DNA of 64,000 nucleotides from Desarmillaria ectypa. Its lineage: Eukaryota; Basidiomycota; Agaricomycetes; Agaricales; Physalacriaceae. This document shows, piece after piece, positions 1 through 11,784 of the stretch. Both the position numbers and the translations under genes were made by a program. A model generated the notes under the pieces. The model ran no database searches and had not been told where the DNA came from. It was given only the letters and a program-made list of their open reading frames with translations. The stretch covers positions 3,658,001-3,722,000 of the forward strand of contig JAUDYN010000004.1 in assembly GCA_030407005.1 (NCBI GenBank), given 5' to 3'. The stretch's first letter is position 1; each line of letters begins with the position of its first letter.

Positions 1-1501
1 GCCGCGGCAATGCCGAGGCAAAGAATGAGACAGATCCCAAAAAGATCTTGGGGACGTACGCCAACTGAGTAGGCGAACGCCTCCATGCCAATACTAGCAT
101 TTGCTGGGAGTGTGAAGAGTACGTTCGGGATGGAGGAATCGATGTATAGGTCATTGGAAGAATTCGACATCTGAGTCTGGAAGAAGGAAGGAGGATCATA
201 TGGTGCCGTCGACAAAGGGTCCCAATGGTGATCAGGACCGGAAGTGAGTGTTATGTCTAACGTTTCGTTAAGGGACGTACGCCGCAGATGATAAAAATAG
301 ACTGACTGTATGATAGGGTAGCCCAAGCCGTCTGAGTCAAAAGAGGATCTAAAAGACGATAAGGAGGTAACGATAAGTAAACGAAAATGATACAAAGAAA
401 ACCCGAGATATTGCCATAATGTCATATATGGATTCTTCTCTCGCAGTAGTTTTGCCTTGGCAATGCTGAAAGCTATCACGAGATAAGGTGTTTTCACCAT
501 ACATGCGGGCACCAGGAAGAGGGGTAACCGATATCACAAAGAACAAAAACTTACATACGAAAGCCGGCCATTGCACGGCGACCATGGCCAGGACGGAGCA
601 CCATTGCGTATGGAAAATGATATCCCGCATGGAGGGAGTACCTGGAATGTATGAGTCAAACCGAATGGTGGAGGGTAACCGGAACGCACTGAATCTCAAC
701 AGGGCAGGCGATGTCGCGAAGCGCTCTCCACTCATCGCACTAGCCAATATAAAACCGGCGCTTTGAACTCGTTCCCATAAACCCTTTCCCGGCCTACTGA
801 TACCGCGGTTCCAAGCAGTAACAATCCTTGCTATCCCAACGACAATCCAATAGGCAATAGCCAAAGCAACAGTCCCCCAGAATATGGTCACGGCCGCGCC
901 ATAAGGCTCGTTGTCAGTAGGTTCCAAGGGGGTAGTCTCGACTTCAATGCATAACATTTCGTTACTGAAAGTGTCCACGGCCCTTAACCGAGTAGTGAGA
1001 GTAGTGAGAGCGCGATTTGATCCCCATGGTATCTGAGCTGACAAGGCGAATGGACCTGCGGGGATAGGGCAATAGTAGTCGTCGTTGGTATCATTCGAGG
1101 CGGAGAGTTCAGAATATGGAGAGTGAATGTTCGTGCACAAGTACGAGCTACTTGACCATGCACTCAATGTAAGAATGGATGTCGATGTAAAGAGGGTGGC
1201 TGCAACGGCCCAACGTAAAAGCACGTTTTTGTGAATGAAAGAAAATGTGCGTACCAAGGTTCAAACTCGAGTCAGAGCGACCTATTATCTCCACCGGAGT
1301 CTCACCAATGACGACAAGATCGAGGTAGTTGTGCAGGCTGGCATTATGAAGAACCTGTGCATAAACGTTAGAGACGGTAAGTTTTTCGGAAACGTTGGCA
1401 TTAGGGTCGAAACAGTCATTAAAAGTGAGATCTGCAGGTGTACAGAGGACATTAGGGAGAATGAGGAAAAGGGCAAAGAGGACAGAAAGAGCTGAGCTCA
1501 T
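1..1501 (-). CDS. TRP/ML-like integral membrane protein, 3' end beyond window
   Basis: The start ATG is at 1501, followed by a signal peptide (MSSALSVLFALFLILP) and a Cys-containing lumenal domain with N-glycosylation sites. Two introns are visible: 1254-1200 (GTACGC..GCAG) and about 558-466 (GTATGT..TTTCAG). After them the frame stays open to base 1, so the gene is cut by the window edge. Transmembrane segments appear around the residues encoded at 860-780 and 640-540, and again next to the left edge. The layout of signal peptide, Cys-rich ML-like domain and multi-pass region fits the fungal TRP-like/flavin-carrier family (ML-like plus TRP domains), proposed to act in calcium or flavin transport at ER or plasma membrane. 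Family assignment rests on architecture and general resemblance; the conserved C-terminal helices are outside the window. Confidence 0.7.
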
Positions 1502-1893
1502 CGTGTCCAACGATGGCCGTGGTGTGACGGGATAAAGTCTCCGATTTCCAGATACGGACAGGCAGCAACGGCACGGAGAAACAACAAAGACAAACTGTGA
1601 TGTAACATCTTGATCGCGGCGCCGGGTCTGGGCAGGCGGTGCCGACTGCCAGTCAACGGCGGAGGTAAGAAGGAGCAGGACGGCTATAAGGAATAATTAA
1701 TGCCTGACTATATGTATTCGATCACATATTGCACTTATCATCAAATAGCGTCATGTACAACTTGCAAACTACAACTAAAAATCTGAACTTATTATTCACC
1801 TGAGTCGATCCATCCTATAATAAAATGATAGAAACCGTTTAGAAAGAGGATGATGACTTCCAATCGTAGGCACGCCGCCACCAGCATCATCTT

Positions 1894-1907
1894 GACGGTT
1901 AACCGTC
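1894..1907. repeat. 14-base perfect palindrome
   Basis: GACGGTTAACCGTC reads the same on both strands. It lies upstream of the membrane-protein gene and about 40 bases outside the transposon remnant. It could be a dimeric-factor binding site or chance. Confidence 0.4.
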
Positions 1908-1944
1908 GGATCCGGAGCTTTGGAAACTGATTTCGATTTAAGTA

Positions 1945-2754
1945 CAGTCAACTCCTTAACCCATAGCGATCGGTGGAGCCTCCGAGCTATGGGTTATCGG
2001 GGAGTATGGGGTTGGAGAGGCCGTTATAGGTTCATTTGGGAAGCCCCCAAAATGATTTTATATTGTTTCCGAGCTTGTAACAGTTAACTACGAGTAAAAT
2101 AAGCAGTAATTTCGGTGTCCTCTAGTGCTTTTGTCTCTTCAAGTCTAGTTTTACATCCAAACGAGGCCAAAATTGTCTCCAGTTATCGCTCTCAACAAAT
2201 TTTTGGATGGTTATCACAGCTTGAATTGCATCACGACGAGTGGGGCGAGGATCCAAAGATGAGTCATCATCAACATTGGTTTGTGTTCAAATCTTTCAAA
2301 GTACGACCAATGTCTGATGCTGACTCGAGCTTCTCGATAACGATGTCTTTATCCACAAAATGATTGCCTCCCTCATCCAGCCAGGCTTCTTCATCCGCCG
2401 AAACCTATCTCCCATGGGCTAGTCTATCTGCAATGTCTGTTCGCTTTGCCTCAGTCTCAGACTTCCAGCTCTGTAGGGCTTTTTTCGAGTTGGCAATCGT
2501 GGGGAATGCCATGCTCAGATCGAATGGGTTCAATGGTAAAATTTTAGACAGGCGGTAATGACAATTCCTAACATAGCTACTATCCGGCGGCCGTTTATGA
2601 CGCTCTGGGTTGCTCCTGTCAGCATGCTGACTAACTAAGTATGGTATAGGTTACCGGTTACCCATTTTCCTGCGAACGGATGGTGGAAATCAAAACCTAT
2701 GGAGTATCAAGGTATATGGGTTATGAGAGCTATGGGTTACGAGGGATTCGACTG
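1945..2754 (-). mobile_element. Decayed Fot1/pogo-like (Tc1-mariner) DNA transposon
   Basis: Both ends carry an imperfect terminal inverted repeat. The left end reads CAGTCAACTCCTTAACCCAT and the reverse complement of the right end reads CAGTCGAATCCCTCGTAACC, continuing CATAGC. Each is bordered by TA (1943-1944 and 2755-2756), the target duplication of Tc1/mariner elements. Sub-terminal copies of CTATGGGTTA occur near both ends. The interior (about 2540-2100, minus strand) reads as broken pieces of a coding region with stops and at least one frame change; one piece resembles the C-terminal part of fungal pogo transposases (TRRDAIQAVITIQKFVES). The element is only 810 bases, so it is a degenerate internally deleted copy or a non-autonomous derivative. 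The TIR resembles the Fot1 type in general form. Confidence 0.7.
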
Positions 2755-2756
2755 TA

Positions 2757-3868
2757 GTGTGAGTTCTTTGAAATGTACAGGATCAGACAAAATGTGAGGC
2801 TGCGACAGGTCGTGAAGCAAAGGCTCAGCAAGATCCAGCGAACGGCAGGCAGGCACACAATGCCGTTGCGATCTGTCCCATAAAAATGACAGTGGTCTGT
2901 AGCGTGCCCTCATGTTGATGAAAGGAAGGCTTGCTGTCTATGTGGCGGCACCGACGTGCGCACGTCCGAGAAAAATGCAACTGTCCTAGATATCGGCGAT
3001 GGAGGTGTATAGGGTGTGTCACTTTCTTACCCGCGCTATTGAACAATACTGTTATGCGGAGCAAGTTTAGTCGACGGCCTTTCCGTGCCATGATAGGTAG
3101 TAACCTGGAAGGTATATAATGCAGAACACTGTTCACCGTTAAACAAGATTTGATTTTGAGGCTGACAGCACCTTCTACAACCGGTGCCAGCGTATTGAGG
3201 ATCGGATGAGATGACATTCCGACGACTGGGAGGTGACACCGGTGAACGTTGAAACGTTGAACGCTGAACCCTGGAAACGAAGCCACGGCCCGGGAGGTTG
3301 GTTGAGTGCAGAAAACAACCTTTAACGATACATCATTTTCCGCACGGAAGACCAGACAGGTCGACAGTGAGCATTGCAACTCTAAGAAAGTTATCGAAAA
3401 AATCCTGCTCGGTATATCCGAAAGCTGACGGTCTCCGCTGAGCACCCCGGCCCTGATGAACCGAACTGAGCTCAGCCAGCATAAAATAAAGAAATGCCAA
3501 AGGTTAAGTACTTTGGCATGTACATCGGCCCGGGGAAGTGTTGATCTCAGCTTGGGACAGCCTATGACGATTGAGATAATTCTAAGTCAGGTTGTGAAAG
3601 AAGGAGGGAAGACTGCATAAAGGTTCCAATGACATTACGAGGAGTATCCGCCCCTTGTTTGTCGCGGGGAATAGCATACGTGCAGTCGGCGTGGACGATC
3701 AAAATCAAAGTCAATCAATTTGGAAGGTGTTGATATTTTTGAAGTTACATACCAGATTTCGGGCCGTGGACCGGATGGAAAAAACAAATGTCGACATTGA
3801 CGGCTTTCTCGCCTATATCCCGTTCGATTGCAGTAACGATATCTCTCTCTTAATTTCTCTTGCCCAAG
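2757..3868. other. Intergenic stretch without a supported gene
   Basis: A 206-codon open frame lies on the minus strand at 2825-3445, but it has no domain, signal peptide or codon pattern that I can defend, so I do not call it. A short inverted repeat is listed separately. The last 200 bases presumably contain the promoter and leader of the IMPACT homologue. Confidence 0.5.
3494..3519. repeat. Inverted repeat, 9-base arms
   Basis: ATGCCAAAG and CTTTGGCAT flank an 8-base spacer and could form a hairpin or bind a dimeric factor. No function is evident. Confidence 0.35.
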
Positions 3869-5118
3869 ATGAATACTTCAGATGCTGAAGAACTAGATAA
3901 TCTCATTTCGGCACTGCAGATCGATCGTGAACCTGTTGCCTCGGAATTGGATGGTAAGAATCTTACAAAATTCGTCTGATTCTTTTCTCGCTGATCAAGG
4001 CTACCAACAGTCCTGAAATCGATCTACGGAGACGACTCTATTCGGATATGGCACCCCCCAGAAGAGCGGTCAACTGATGATACCGGTACTGTGCGGTATG
4101 AAGTCGTTTTAAGGTGAGGGCTTCTCAACATATAACTGATTTGCCAGATGATAAAGTGTAGTTTTCCTTCCCCCCACGATGAGGTGTCCATCAAGGTCTT
4201 GGTATCCCTTCCACTGTCCTACCCATCAACGTCCACCCCCCAGCTCCAACTACTGTCGCGGTACATTGGCGCTTTCGGAATCGACTCTGATCTTTTTGGA
4301 TCCGTGTTGAAGACGTTTATATCTATCAATGGCGTAGAATGGATAGAGGACAATGTCTGTGTTTTTGACGGACTTCAGAACGTTCTGGACAGATGTGTAC
4401 AGTGGTATGAAGATCATCTCAATGCAGACAAGGCGGGGGAACTACTTCGGGAGGATGAGAGGGAATCGACGCATCCTGATATTCGAGCGACCTCTGTGCC
4501 AGTACCACTGGTTGACCCTGCGCCTGCTCCGGTCTCTTTGCCTAAAGGCGTCGAAATATTCGCTGCCGAACCTATAACGGATCGCAAGAGTGCGTTCATC
4601 GGCAGAGCGTGTTCAATATCAGATCCCTCGATGGTGCGTCGAAACTGTGGATAGTAATATGCTCATGAAAATCTCAATACGTATGGCTAGGTTCCTTTGA
4701 TACTTTCCCACCTTTCCTCCGATCGGCGAATAGCTAGAGCTGCACATCCAATTATCAATGCTTGGCGGTGTGAAGTAGGAGGGCTCATTCACCAAGGTGC
4801 TTTGATAGTTGTCGCGTCGATGCAAACTAAAAGAATTCAGATAACGATGATGATGGCGAGACAGCGGCCGGTGGACGTTTAGCACATTTGCTTCAGATAC
4901 TGGTTAGAACAGGACATTCATTGTGTGGCCTCCCACTCATCGGTTAACAGGACATTACCAATGTCCTTGTCGTAGTGACACGATATTTCGGAGGCATCCA
5001 TCTTGGACCGGACCGGTTTAAGCACATCAATCAGGCTGCTCGGAACGCGCTAGAACTAGGTGGTTTCCTGGATGAACCGGCTTCGAAAAAGTCGTCAGCG
5101 CGTGGACGCAAACATTGA
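3869..5118 (+). CDS. YIH1: IMPACT/YIH1 family protein (RWD plus IMPACT domain)
   Basis: The homologue in yeast and mammals binds GCN1 and restrains activation of the eIF2alpha kinase GCN2, so it tunes the amino-acid starvation response in the cytosol. The N-terminal half is an RWD-like domain (about residues 1-130). The C-terminal half has the IMPACT signature in order: DRRIARAAHPIINAWRC, then DDDGETAAGGRLAHLLQ, then VVTRYFGGIHLGPDRFKHI, ending with a basic tail. It is assembled from several exons; introns include 3954-4010, 4114-4161, one after 4632, one near 4796-4837 and one near 4900-4950. Start is the ATG at 3869, stop TGA at 5116-5118. The gene is convergent with the minus-strand gene that follows. 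The order and spacing of motifs leave little doubt about the family. Confidence 0.93.
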
Positions 5119-5144
5119 GACTCAACTGGAAAGCTTGGATTTAC

Positions 5145-5350
5145 ACAGAGTGTATAGTACTACAGCATAGGTAATTGGTGTACAATGGTATCACATAGGT
5201 ATGCATTGACAAACTACGTGCCGTTGGCCTTTGCATCAAGTGCATCTCGACTGCCTTGTTAACAAAATACTCCATTGGGTTATCCTTCAATAGATGATCA
5301 GGGAGCACACAATGAGTGCGATCTTTCTCGAGATTCGGAACGAAATCATT
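5145..5350 (-). other. Coding-like fragment paralogous to part of the 22.2-22.5 kb gene
   Basis: On the minus strand one frame reads CVLPDHLLKDNPMEYF followed by VEMHL. This matches the frame at about 22440-22320, which reads FVLPDNLLKDNPFGCL and AEMHL, so the two stretches share a domain. Here no start codon precedes it, and in its own frame a TAG at 5351-5353 separates it from upstream codons of the neighbouring gene. It may be the last exon of that gene reached by a splice I cannot fix, or a pseudogene scrap. Confidence 0.35.
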
Positions 5351-6055
5351 CTACTGCACCTCCGGGACTGCTAAGGTATCTCGAAGACGAGCCTCCTGCA
5401 AATAACGGACAATCTGAGATAGCATGATTACCGACCCAGAAGACATCTTCCCACTTGGCCAGTCTCATAATGACTTTTGCCTCTTCGAGGGTGAATGGCA
5501 ACGCGAGAGGTAGCCAAGAGCCGTTCCTAGTCTTTGCCTCCCCGTCGGCGCCCACATCCACCTGTTTCATCATTACTGGAACGACGCCAATCTCGCCACG
5601 GTCTTTGACGAAGTCATTCTGTATCTTTATATATTCGATAAGGTGTTCTCGCTTGTCAGCCGGCAAAGGGTCCAGCATTGTCTCCTTGGGAAACATGAGG
5701 CCCCTCTCAAGAGCATACCTGTCCTCCAGATCACAATGTTTGTAACCAGGATGGAGCTTCATTCGGATGTGGAAAGGCTTGCGGTCAACGTTCTCAGGAT
5801 GGTTAACGATGTCAAGAGCCTGCATGGCTGCTTGACGTAAAACGTCCAGTTTGGTGAGTCGTTCGAACCTTCTCGTACCGATAAGTCAGTCAGGACAGGA
5901 TAGAAAAGTTTAAGACGCGTACCATTTCGCGAATTTGGCTGCGCTTACTGCACGAGCTGGATTTTGAGCCAGAATTGCGTTCCTCTCTTTCGATTTCGAG
6001 CAAGGGAGTTTGTGGAGCGGCTAGTTAAGTCGCTGACACTCTGTGCTCTGTGCAT
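5346..6055 (-). CDS. Unidentified protein, possibly mitochondrial; 5' end unresolved
   Basis: The main exon (from about 5870 down) encodes a soluble helix-rich protein containing HIRMKLHPGYKHCDLEDRYA and FTLEEAKVIMRLAKWEDVFW. An upstream exon read from about 6000 to 5942 gives ERNAILAQNPARAVSAAKF, joined through an intron of about 60 bases (GTACGC..GAGAAG). The first ATG cannot be placed in frame with certainty; a candidate at 6055 opens a serine/arginine-rich leader but in another frame. The 3' end is also ambiguous: a simple reading stops at 5346, while alternative splicing choices would reach VPEVQ or the fragment downstream. The small, basic, helix-rich character could suit a mitoribosomal protein, but I do not recognise the family. 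Confidence 0.5.
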
Positions 6056-7572
6056 TCGAAGATGAACGCGTCTTCTACGCGACGTAGACACGTGTACTCG
6101 CGCAGTATATGACCTAAAAAGTCAGATTGTCTTTGAATACTACCATAAGATATCAACCTCTTTCCACCGACTACATGTCTGGAATGGTTTGTCCGAGCCG
6201 AGGTCCTGCGGCGTTTTCTGGCACCAATGACATCGATTTTGGTTGCGAGAATTGCTTTTGATGATAAATTCTTTGTTCTTAGATTTAGATTTCGTACTCG
6301 ATGGGGTTAGCATGTCTGTCTGTGATGAACGTCGGCCCTGGGCCCAACCAGACTCACACCTTGTCCTGAACCACACTATCCTCGAGAAGCCAATGCACGA
6401 TGCCTTCTTGCTCGACATGGACTGCGATTAGCTTCAACCACTACGAAATTGCGACATCTCCTACCCTCCAGCGACCGACCGTCTTCGTCATGAAATCCGA
6501 CGATGTGCCTGCCATCCTGACCGATCTCAAAGTTGACACAGTGGCAGTTATTGGCGAAATCAACGCTGACCGCACGCTTTATCACTTCACTCTGTCGTTC
6601 TTTAACTCGAGCACCACGCGCCTGCTCCCTTTGATATACACCCTTCTGCTTCCTATCTCAGTGATATGTTTCGTAGCATCATCGTGGTGTATTTGTCTTA
6701 TTCATTCCCCGCCCTGGCTGGTGGCGAAGACTGGAAGCCTGTTGCGCCGTATACCTTGAGACTGACTGCGATCTGCACGGTTGGGGAGATCAGTTCTGCT
6801 GTTTTTGAGAATGGAAGGGATAGGTATAGGTGCGCGTAGCATCGGTATCTGAGTGGCCGATGCCAACTGATCGCATTTATGCCCAGGTTCAATGACCTGG
6901 GACAAGGCTGTCGAACAATCCTTCGAAGACTGGGAAATGGAGTCGTCGGAGCTATTAGGTCCAAGGTTTCCCATGCCCCGCATCAAACGCACATTCTACT
7001 GAACTGCCATGCCAGGGCCTATACCCTGAGATGGTTACAAATATTGTAAAGTCACTGCGATACTAAATTCGCGTCCCGCAAGACAGGGCCGATTCTCGAA
7101 CGAAATACCAGTTGTTTTCAGTTACTTTCCACCTGTTTGTTCGATATTGTTGAATTTTGCACACTCATGCTACTGTGAAGACGTCTCTGCGTTCCGCCTC
7201 TCGCCCTCTTGGCTATATCAATTTCTGATAAGTACGGTATAGATGGCCCGGACGCGAATATCCTTGACCGCATTTGAACCAGTCGTCGAGGGAGCAGGTC
7301 TTCCCGTAATTACAGTGACATCCAGCACGAGATTTGCGAAGGATGCTGATAAAAATCGATCTCAGCTGGGTTAGCTTGAAATGATGAGAGGAAAGCTCCA
7401 AGGGTATACGATGGATAGAAGTCGGACTCATGAAATACTAAAAGGCTGATCTCATAGAGATTACTCAGATACAAGCAGCCTTCTGGAACCTCTATTGATG
7501 TCGACTAGTGAGTTATCCACAGGTGCAAAATACCAAATTATAATAATCTATTATACAAAAAATCCCAACCTA
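6056..7572. other. Gene-poor stretch with one possible zinc-finger scrap
   Basis: No convincing gene is seen. On the minus strand near 6240-6150 a frame reads NRCHWCQKTPQDLGSDKPFQ followed by TCSRWKE. This recalls the first half of a MYND-type zinc finger in which a cysteine has become tryptophan, but the rest of the finger is absent. A plus-strand frame at 6400-6759 has two hydrophobic stretches and is probably not a gene. Confidence 0.35.
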
Positions 7573-9963
7573 TTATCGGTTCCCTTTATGATAGTCATCC
7601 TCTTCCTCACTATCCCCCAGCTCGAATATCGGTGGCTCCGGAGGCTCAGCGGCACGTTCTTTCCCTTTCCGCTGTCTATACGCGCCTTCATCACCATTCT
7701 CGTCTGGCATGGAAGCATTAAGCGGTATACTCTCTTCCTCACTCCGATTATTCATCGGTAAACGCAATCTGCGCCTGTTCCGCATTCTACACCAAAAGAA
7801 AGCGACGACAACAGCAAATATGAGAACAAGGACCAGCGCTGCCGAACCGGCGTTGTAGTACGCTGTTGACCGTGAGGACCCCGAAGAAAAAAGCATGAAA
7901 AAGGGTAACGGACCTTCCCACATAGCCTTGTCCTGCTCAGGCGTTTTTGTTGATACGGGTGCCGCAGTCTCCTCAGCCTTGTCCGTAAACAACGGCTTAG
8001 CGTTGTCCCCGATGCTACTTGGAATACGCGCGGAGCCCTCGAGGATTCGGGAGAAATTGACACCCATGAATCGCAGGATCATGTCATGCGTTACGTGTGG
8101 TGCATCGAATGGTGCCATATGTGAGGTGTCGAATATCTGTATAAAATTTATCAGTGCCTATGGGTGTTGATAGTAAAATTGTGTACACCTTCGCGTAGGT
8201 CAGGTTCCTTGAGCTGACCCATGTGCCTGCGGGGCTTCCATCCACTGTCCAGGACTGCGTCTGCACTGTCTATATCGAAAACTCGCGTGAGCAATAAAAC
8301 CTTCTTGTCATGATGTTTAAGCGTACTCCAAGACCTGTTGCTCCACTCCAAGTCATAGTTGCAATCATCGACTCAAGGCCAACGTAGTTACAAATCATGT
8401 CTTGGTCCCCAGCAAATATGAGAACGGGTATTCTCTCTATCACACTCGGTAGAACAGAGATCGATGAATTCAGGTTCTTTTCTTTTAGTTCTGTGTGAAC
8501 ACGGCCTCGGCATTCGGTCCACGAAGTAGAATGGTCCTCTGCATGGAGAGCACGTACAACATCGGTGCGCTACAAGCGCCGTCAGCTTCATACTCAGCGA
8601 ATATAAACCAGCGTAGGCTTACATCTAGATAATTTGTGACCGGCTTGATATCTGGAGGCCAGTTCATTCCGCAAGCAGGGTAGGCGTCATCGAGTCGTAC
8701 GTCGTAGATGTTCATGCACATCTCCTTACCGTCCGCACTGCTAGTGTTGAATAAATGACCATAACCAAGAAAAAGCAGACTCACACGCGTCTTCGCACCT
8801 TCGAGACTTCTAATAGCAGATCTTCACATTCTTCTACAACAATCGGCTCGGCATCCGTTATACCTTTCATGGCATGCGTACAGTCATCCGTGTGCTGTTT
8901 GGCTTCTTTCCAGGTCTGCATATGCATGAATACAACCCCATGATAGGTTCCGCATAAGGCGCTTACATCCGAATTTTCTTCCAATATTCCAACTTTGACC
9001 ATAAAGTCAATGTAAGAAGGATACTGCGAGCGCGCGTCTATCCAACCGTTGCCTATTGCAGCACCTTTTAGTGATACGCCGAGATTGGAATTTAGAATGG
9101 CATCGGCTAGTCATAGGCTGAGTAAGAACGCGAATACAAAAGGCTGCGGCGCGTACCAAAAAACGGTATATATTGTCCTGCGTAGCTCTCGCCGGCTAGA
9201 TATGTCTGTAAAAACGTGAGATTTGAAGCGTGCGAGGTCTGGGGAGCGTACATCTGACCGCAGGTACTCCGGGAATACTTTATAGAAGTTGCGCATGAAT
9301 TCTAGTAGTTGCTCTGAGGCCTGGTCAAATGTGTGGACATATGATTCAGTGCTCGTGTAAGAGAAACCAGTCCCAGCGGGCTGGTCGACTGAAGGCAATA
9401 TTTCAGGTTAAGTGGGCAACGCAAAGAGTAGGTTTACCATAAACCATGGTGGTGTATTCCTCCCACCCGCCTTCCACTGTCTTGAAACCACCCTTTCCGT
9501 CCATTCTCCAAGGTCCGTTCTCCATCATGAGTCCGTCGAAAGACGAGCAGCCAGGCCCACCCTATATGTTATCAGTTGAAGGCGTATCCAGCGGCTACTT
9601 GATGACGCACATTAAACCAAAAAATAACCCTATCCCGGTCAGCGGTCCTTCGATTTTTGACAAGTACAAAGTACAAGTGTGCCGTCACGTCCGTTGCCGG
9701 CGCCTTAGCAGCGTTCGGGTCAGACGAAAGATGTCCTGCATATATCTTCAACGGATGGTCTGGGTCTTGGTGTATGTCGGGTAAGGACGGTACGTAGAAT
9801 GATGCTGCGGAGGGAACTGTTCGTCGACGTGGTCAGTAACGACCTTGGTAACCAAAGCACAAGAATAGCACTGACTATCGGTCGGAGCAGCGCGAGAAAA
9901 AGACGAATAGAGTAACATATGCCCCAGCACCAGAAGTGCGCGTGAGTGGAAAGTTGGGAGCAT
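7573..9963 (-). CDS. KEX1: KEX1-type serine carboxypeptidase (carboxypeptidase D)
   Basis: This family (S10) trims C-terminal Lys/Arg from peptides in the late Golgi after Kex2 cleavage. The protein begins with a signal peptide at 9963 ([20 protein letters not shown]). The catalytic serine lies in [14 protein letters not shown] (about 9205-9165), the aspartate region reads [11 protein letters not shown] (about 8400-8370), and the histidine lies in [11 protein letters not shown] (about 8120). Oxyanion-side motifs [18 protein letters not shown] and [16 protein letters not shown] are also present. The C-terminus has one transmembrane helix (about 7870-7790) and an acidic cytosolic tail, as in true KEX1. 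Many introns of about 50 bases interrupt it; one splits WFN from GGPGCSS. It is divergent from the thioredoxin-like gene, sharing about 260 bases of promoter. A Kex processing enzyme in the same window as dibasic-site peptides is probably coincidence. Confidence 0.93.
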
Positions 9964-10222
9964 TGTTCCCGGACCTTTTGGCGAATAAGCAAGACTATGC
10001 GACGCTATACTCCTGCCAGCTATTTAGCCGTCTTGGAGACACCTGTTGTCAGTAAGAAACACAGGCGAAAGGGTCCGTAGACCAGTACAGCCTCGGCGGC
10101 TAGTAAAGATACGTGGAGAACGAGTGAAACCCAATCAGGCAACACGTCCAAATCTTCTGATCGCGGTAACAGGTGATAAGTAGCGGCCACATGGCTGAGT
10201 TGCATTATCATCTGTCTCCACC

Positions 10223-11367
10223 ATGAAGTATCTGAACGCCTATTGGATCGCGTTGCTCTCCAGCCTTTCTCTCGCCAGGGCGCAGTATTTCTCAGAAGGA
10301 TGGAAACCAGGCCAGGCTGTACCTTCTGAGGTTCCCATTCCCGCTTCCACGCCCGTTCCTGTTGATTCACAAGAGGAATCAGCACCACTACGGCCCAGCG
10401 ACCTGTTGAGTCTCTTCGAGGTGAAGACATGGCTTACATCCGAGCCAGCAGTGGCGCTTTTTTCGCGATTTGGGATCAACATAACTGAGAGATTGGAAGC
10501 TGCTGAAGTGCTCCCTTGGGACAACCGGATTCCTCTTATCACAGACAATAATTACGAGGAAATGATTGTCAAAGAAGAGCTTACGGAAGAGGAAGAGGAA
10601 GAGCGTGTCTGGGCATTGCTGATGTCCGTCACCATTCTATTCTTTCCTGTGTATGTGTTTACCGTATGCCCGTGTAGTTCTGCCAGTGCATCACGACAGG
10701 ACGGGATATCAAAGTTTGTAGACGACGCCTTTGATGAAGCATACAACCAGACGCTCATTGATGAAGATCTCCCGAATGTACGTTGGGGGCGGATTGATTA
10801 TTTCAACGTCACCTACATCACGACAAAATGGGCCGTGTGGCAGTGAGTTATTTCGCCAATGCTATTCTTTCCCGTAGCTTGAATATATCTAGGGCACCTT
10901 TCATTGTCATTTTGAAAGATCGTGGTCAGACTTTGCGCTTCTATCGAGCCCAGAACATCCGTTTGCGAGATGGAGCTTTCCATGACTTTCTCAAAGCGGA
11001 AGCTTGGAAGGTTACCCCGCCATGGAAGACCGCCTATGCACCTGGTGGCGAAAGGTAGCTTGTCTCTACTGTATTTTCCTCCCAGCTTAGCTCTTGTTCC
11101 AGGGAGTACATCATGGACTTCTTCGCCACTTGGATGAGCAAAATCTACAACGTGACCGTCCGGCTTCCTCGATTTATTCTCTTGATCTTGTCCGGGACGG
11201 CGGGATCGATAGTCATTGGGCTCATGCACCGAAATCCCCCAAAGCAAGCGGTACAGAAAACAGAACCTGCTTCGCAACCTGCTTCCGCCCCCATTTCAGG
11301 TACTAGCACGGCAACGGCGTCTCGTGGCTCGAAGCCAGCCACTAAGCAGCGGAAATCGAAGAAGTAA
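10223..11367 (+). CDS. Thioredoxin-like, membrane-anchored ER protein (fungal, uncharacterised)
   Basis: Three exons: 10223 to about 10841, about 10894-11055 and about 11102-11367. The protein starts with a signal peptide (MKYLNAYWIALLSSLSLARA), has a proline-rich lumenal stretch, an acidic helix (EELTEEEEEERVWALL) and then a region suggestive of a thioredoxin fold, with WAVWQAPFIVILKDRGQTLR and RFYRAQNIRLRDG joined across the first intron. No CxxC pair is visible, so it would not be a classical oxidoreductase. A hydrophobic helix (RFILLILSGTAGSIVIGL) and a basic Ser/Lys-rich tail close it, which suggests a type I membrane protein with a cytosolic basic tail. Family placement is by general resemblance to a basidiomycete conserved protein. 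Confidence 0.75.
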
Positions 11368-11784
11368 TGGGCTATTGATGGAGGATACTTATTGATCTTG
11401 ATGTTGTTACTTATAGATGTACAGTTTCCGACACTGCAATTGCTTGTTTATTGATCTAGATATTGTCATTTTCAAATGTTCAGCATACTTGCTCTCCTAA
11501 AGGACATCTACTTTGTGGGCCCTGCATTGAATAAGGCCCCCATATACACGGCTTATTTAACGTTGCTAGACTCGAGCCAGTCCGTTTGACACCCGATGAC
11601 AGTCAACCGAAGTGTAACCAAGACTGCACACTTGATCGACTACGCGGGGGGCCAATTTGAGTCTACGACATACCGGCAGCGCGTAGGCGAATATGCATCA
11701 GTCAAATTCAGTGCTGAAGTTGTCTCCAAGTTATATGTACGTTCTCAAATTGCCATCGATTGTACGGGCTATGGCACGTTTCAT

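Noticed and set aside
2825..3445. 206-codon open frame on the minus strand
   Set aside because: No domain, no signal peptide, no splice context and odd composition; likely chance in a gene-poor stretch.
10020..10430. 136-codon frame antisense to the thioredoxin-like gene
   Set aside because: Overlaps the well-supported coding exon on the other strand and shows no own features.
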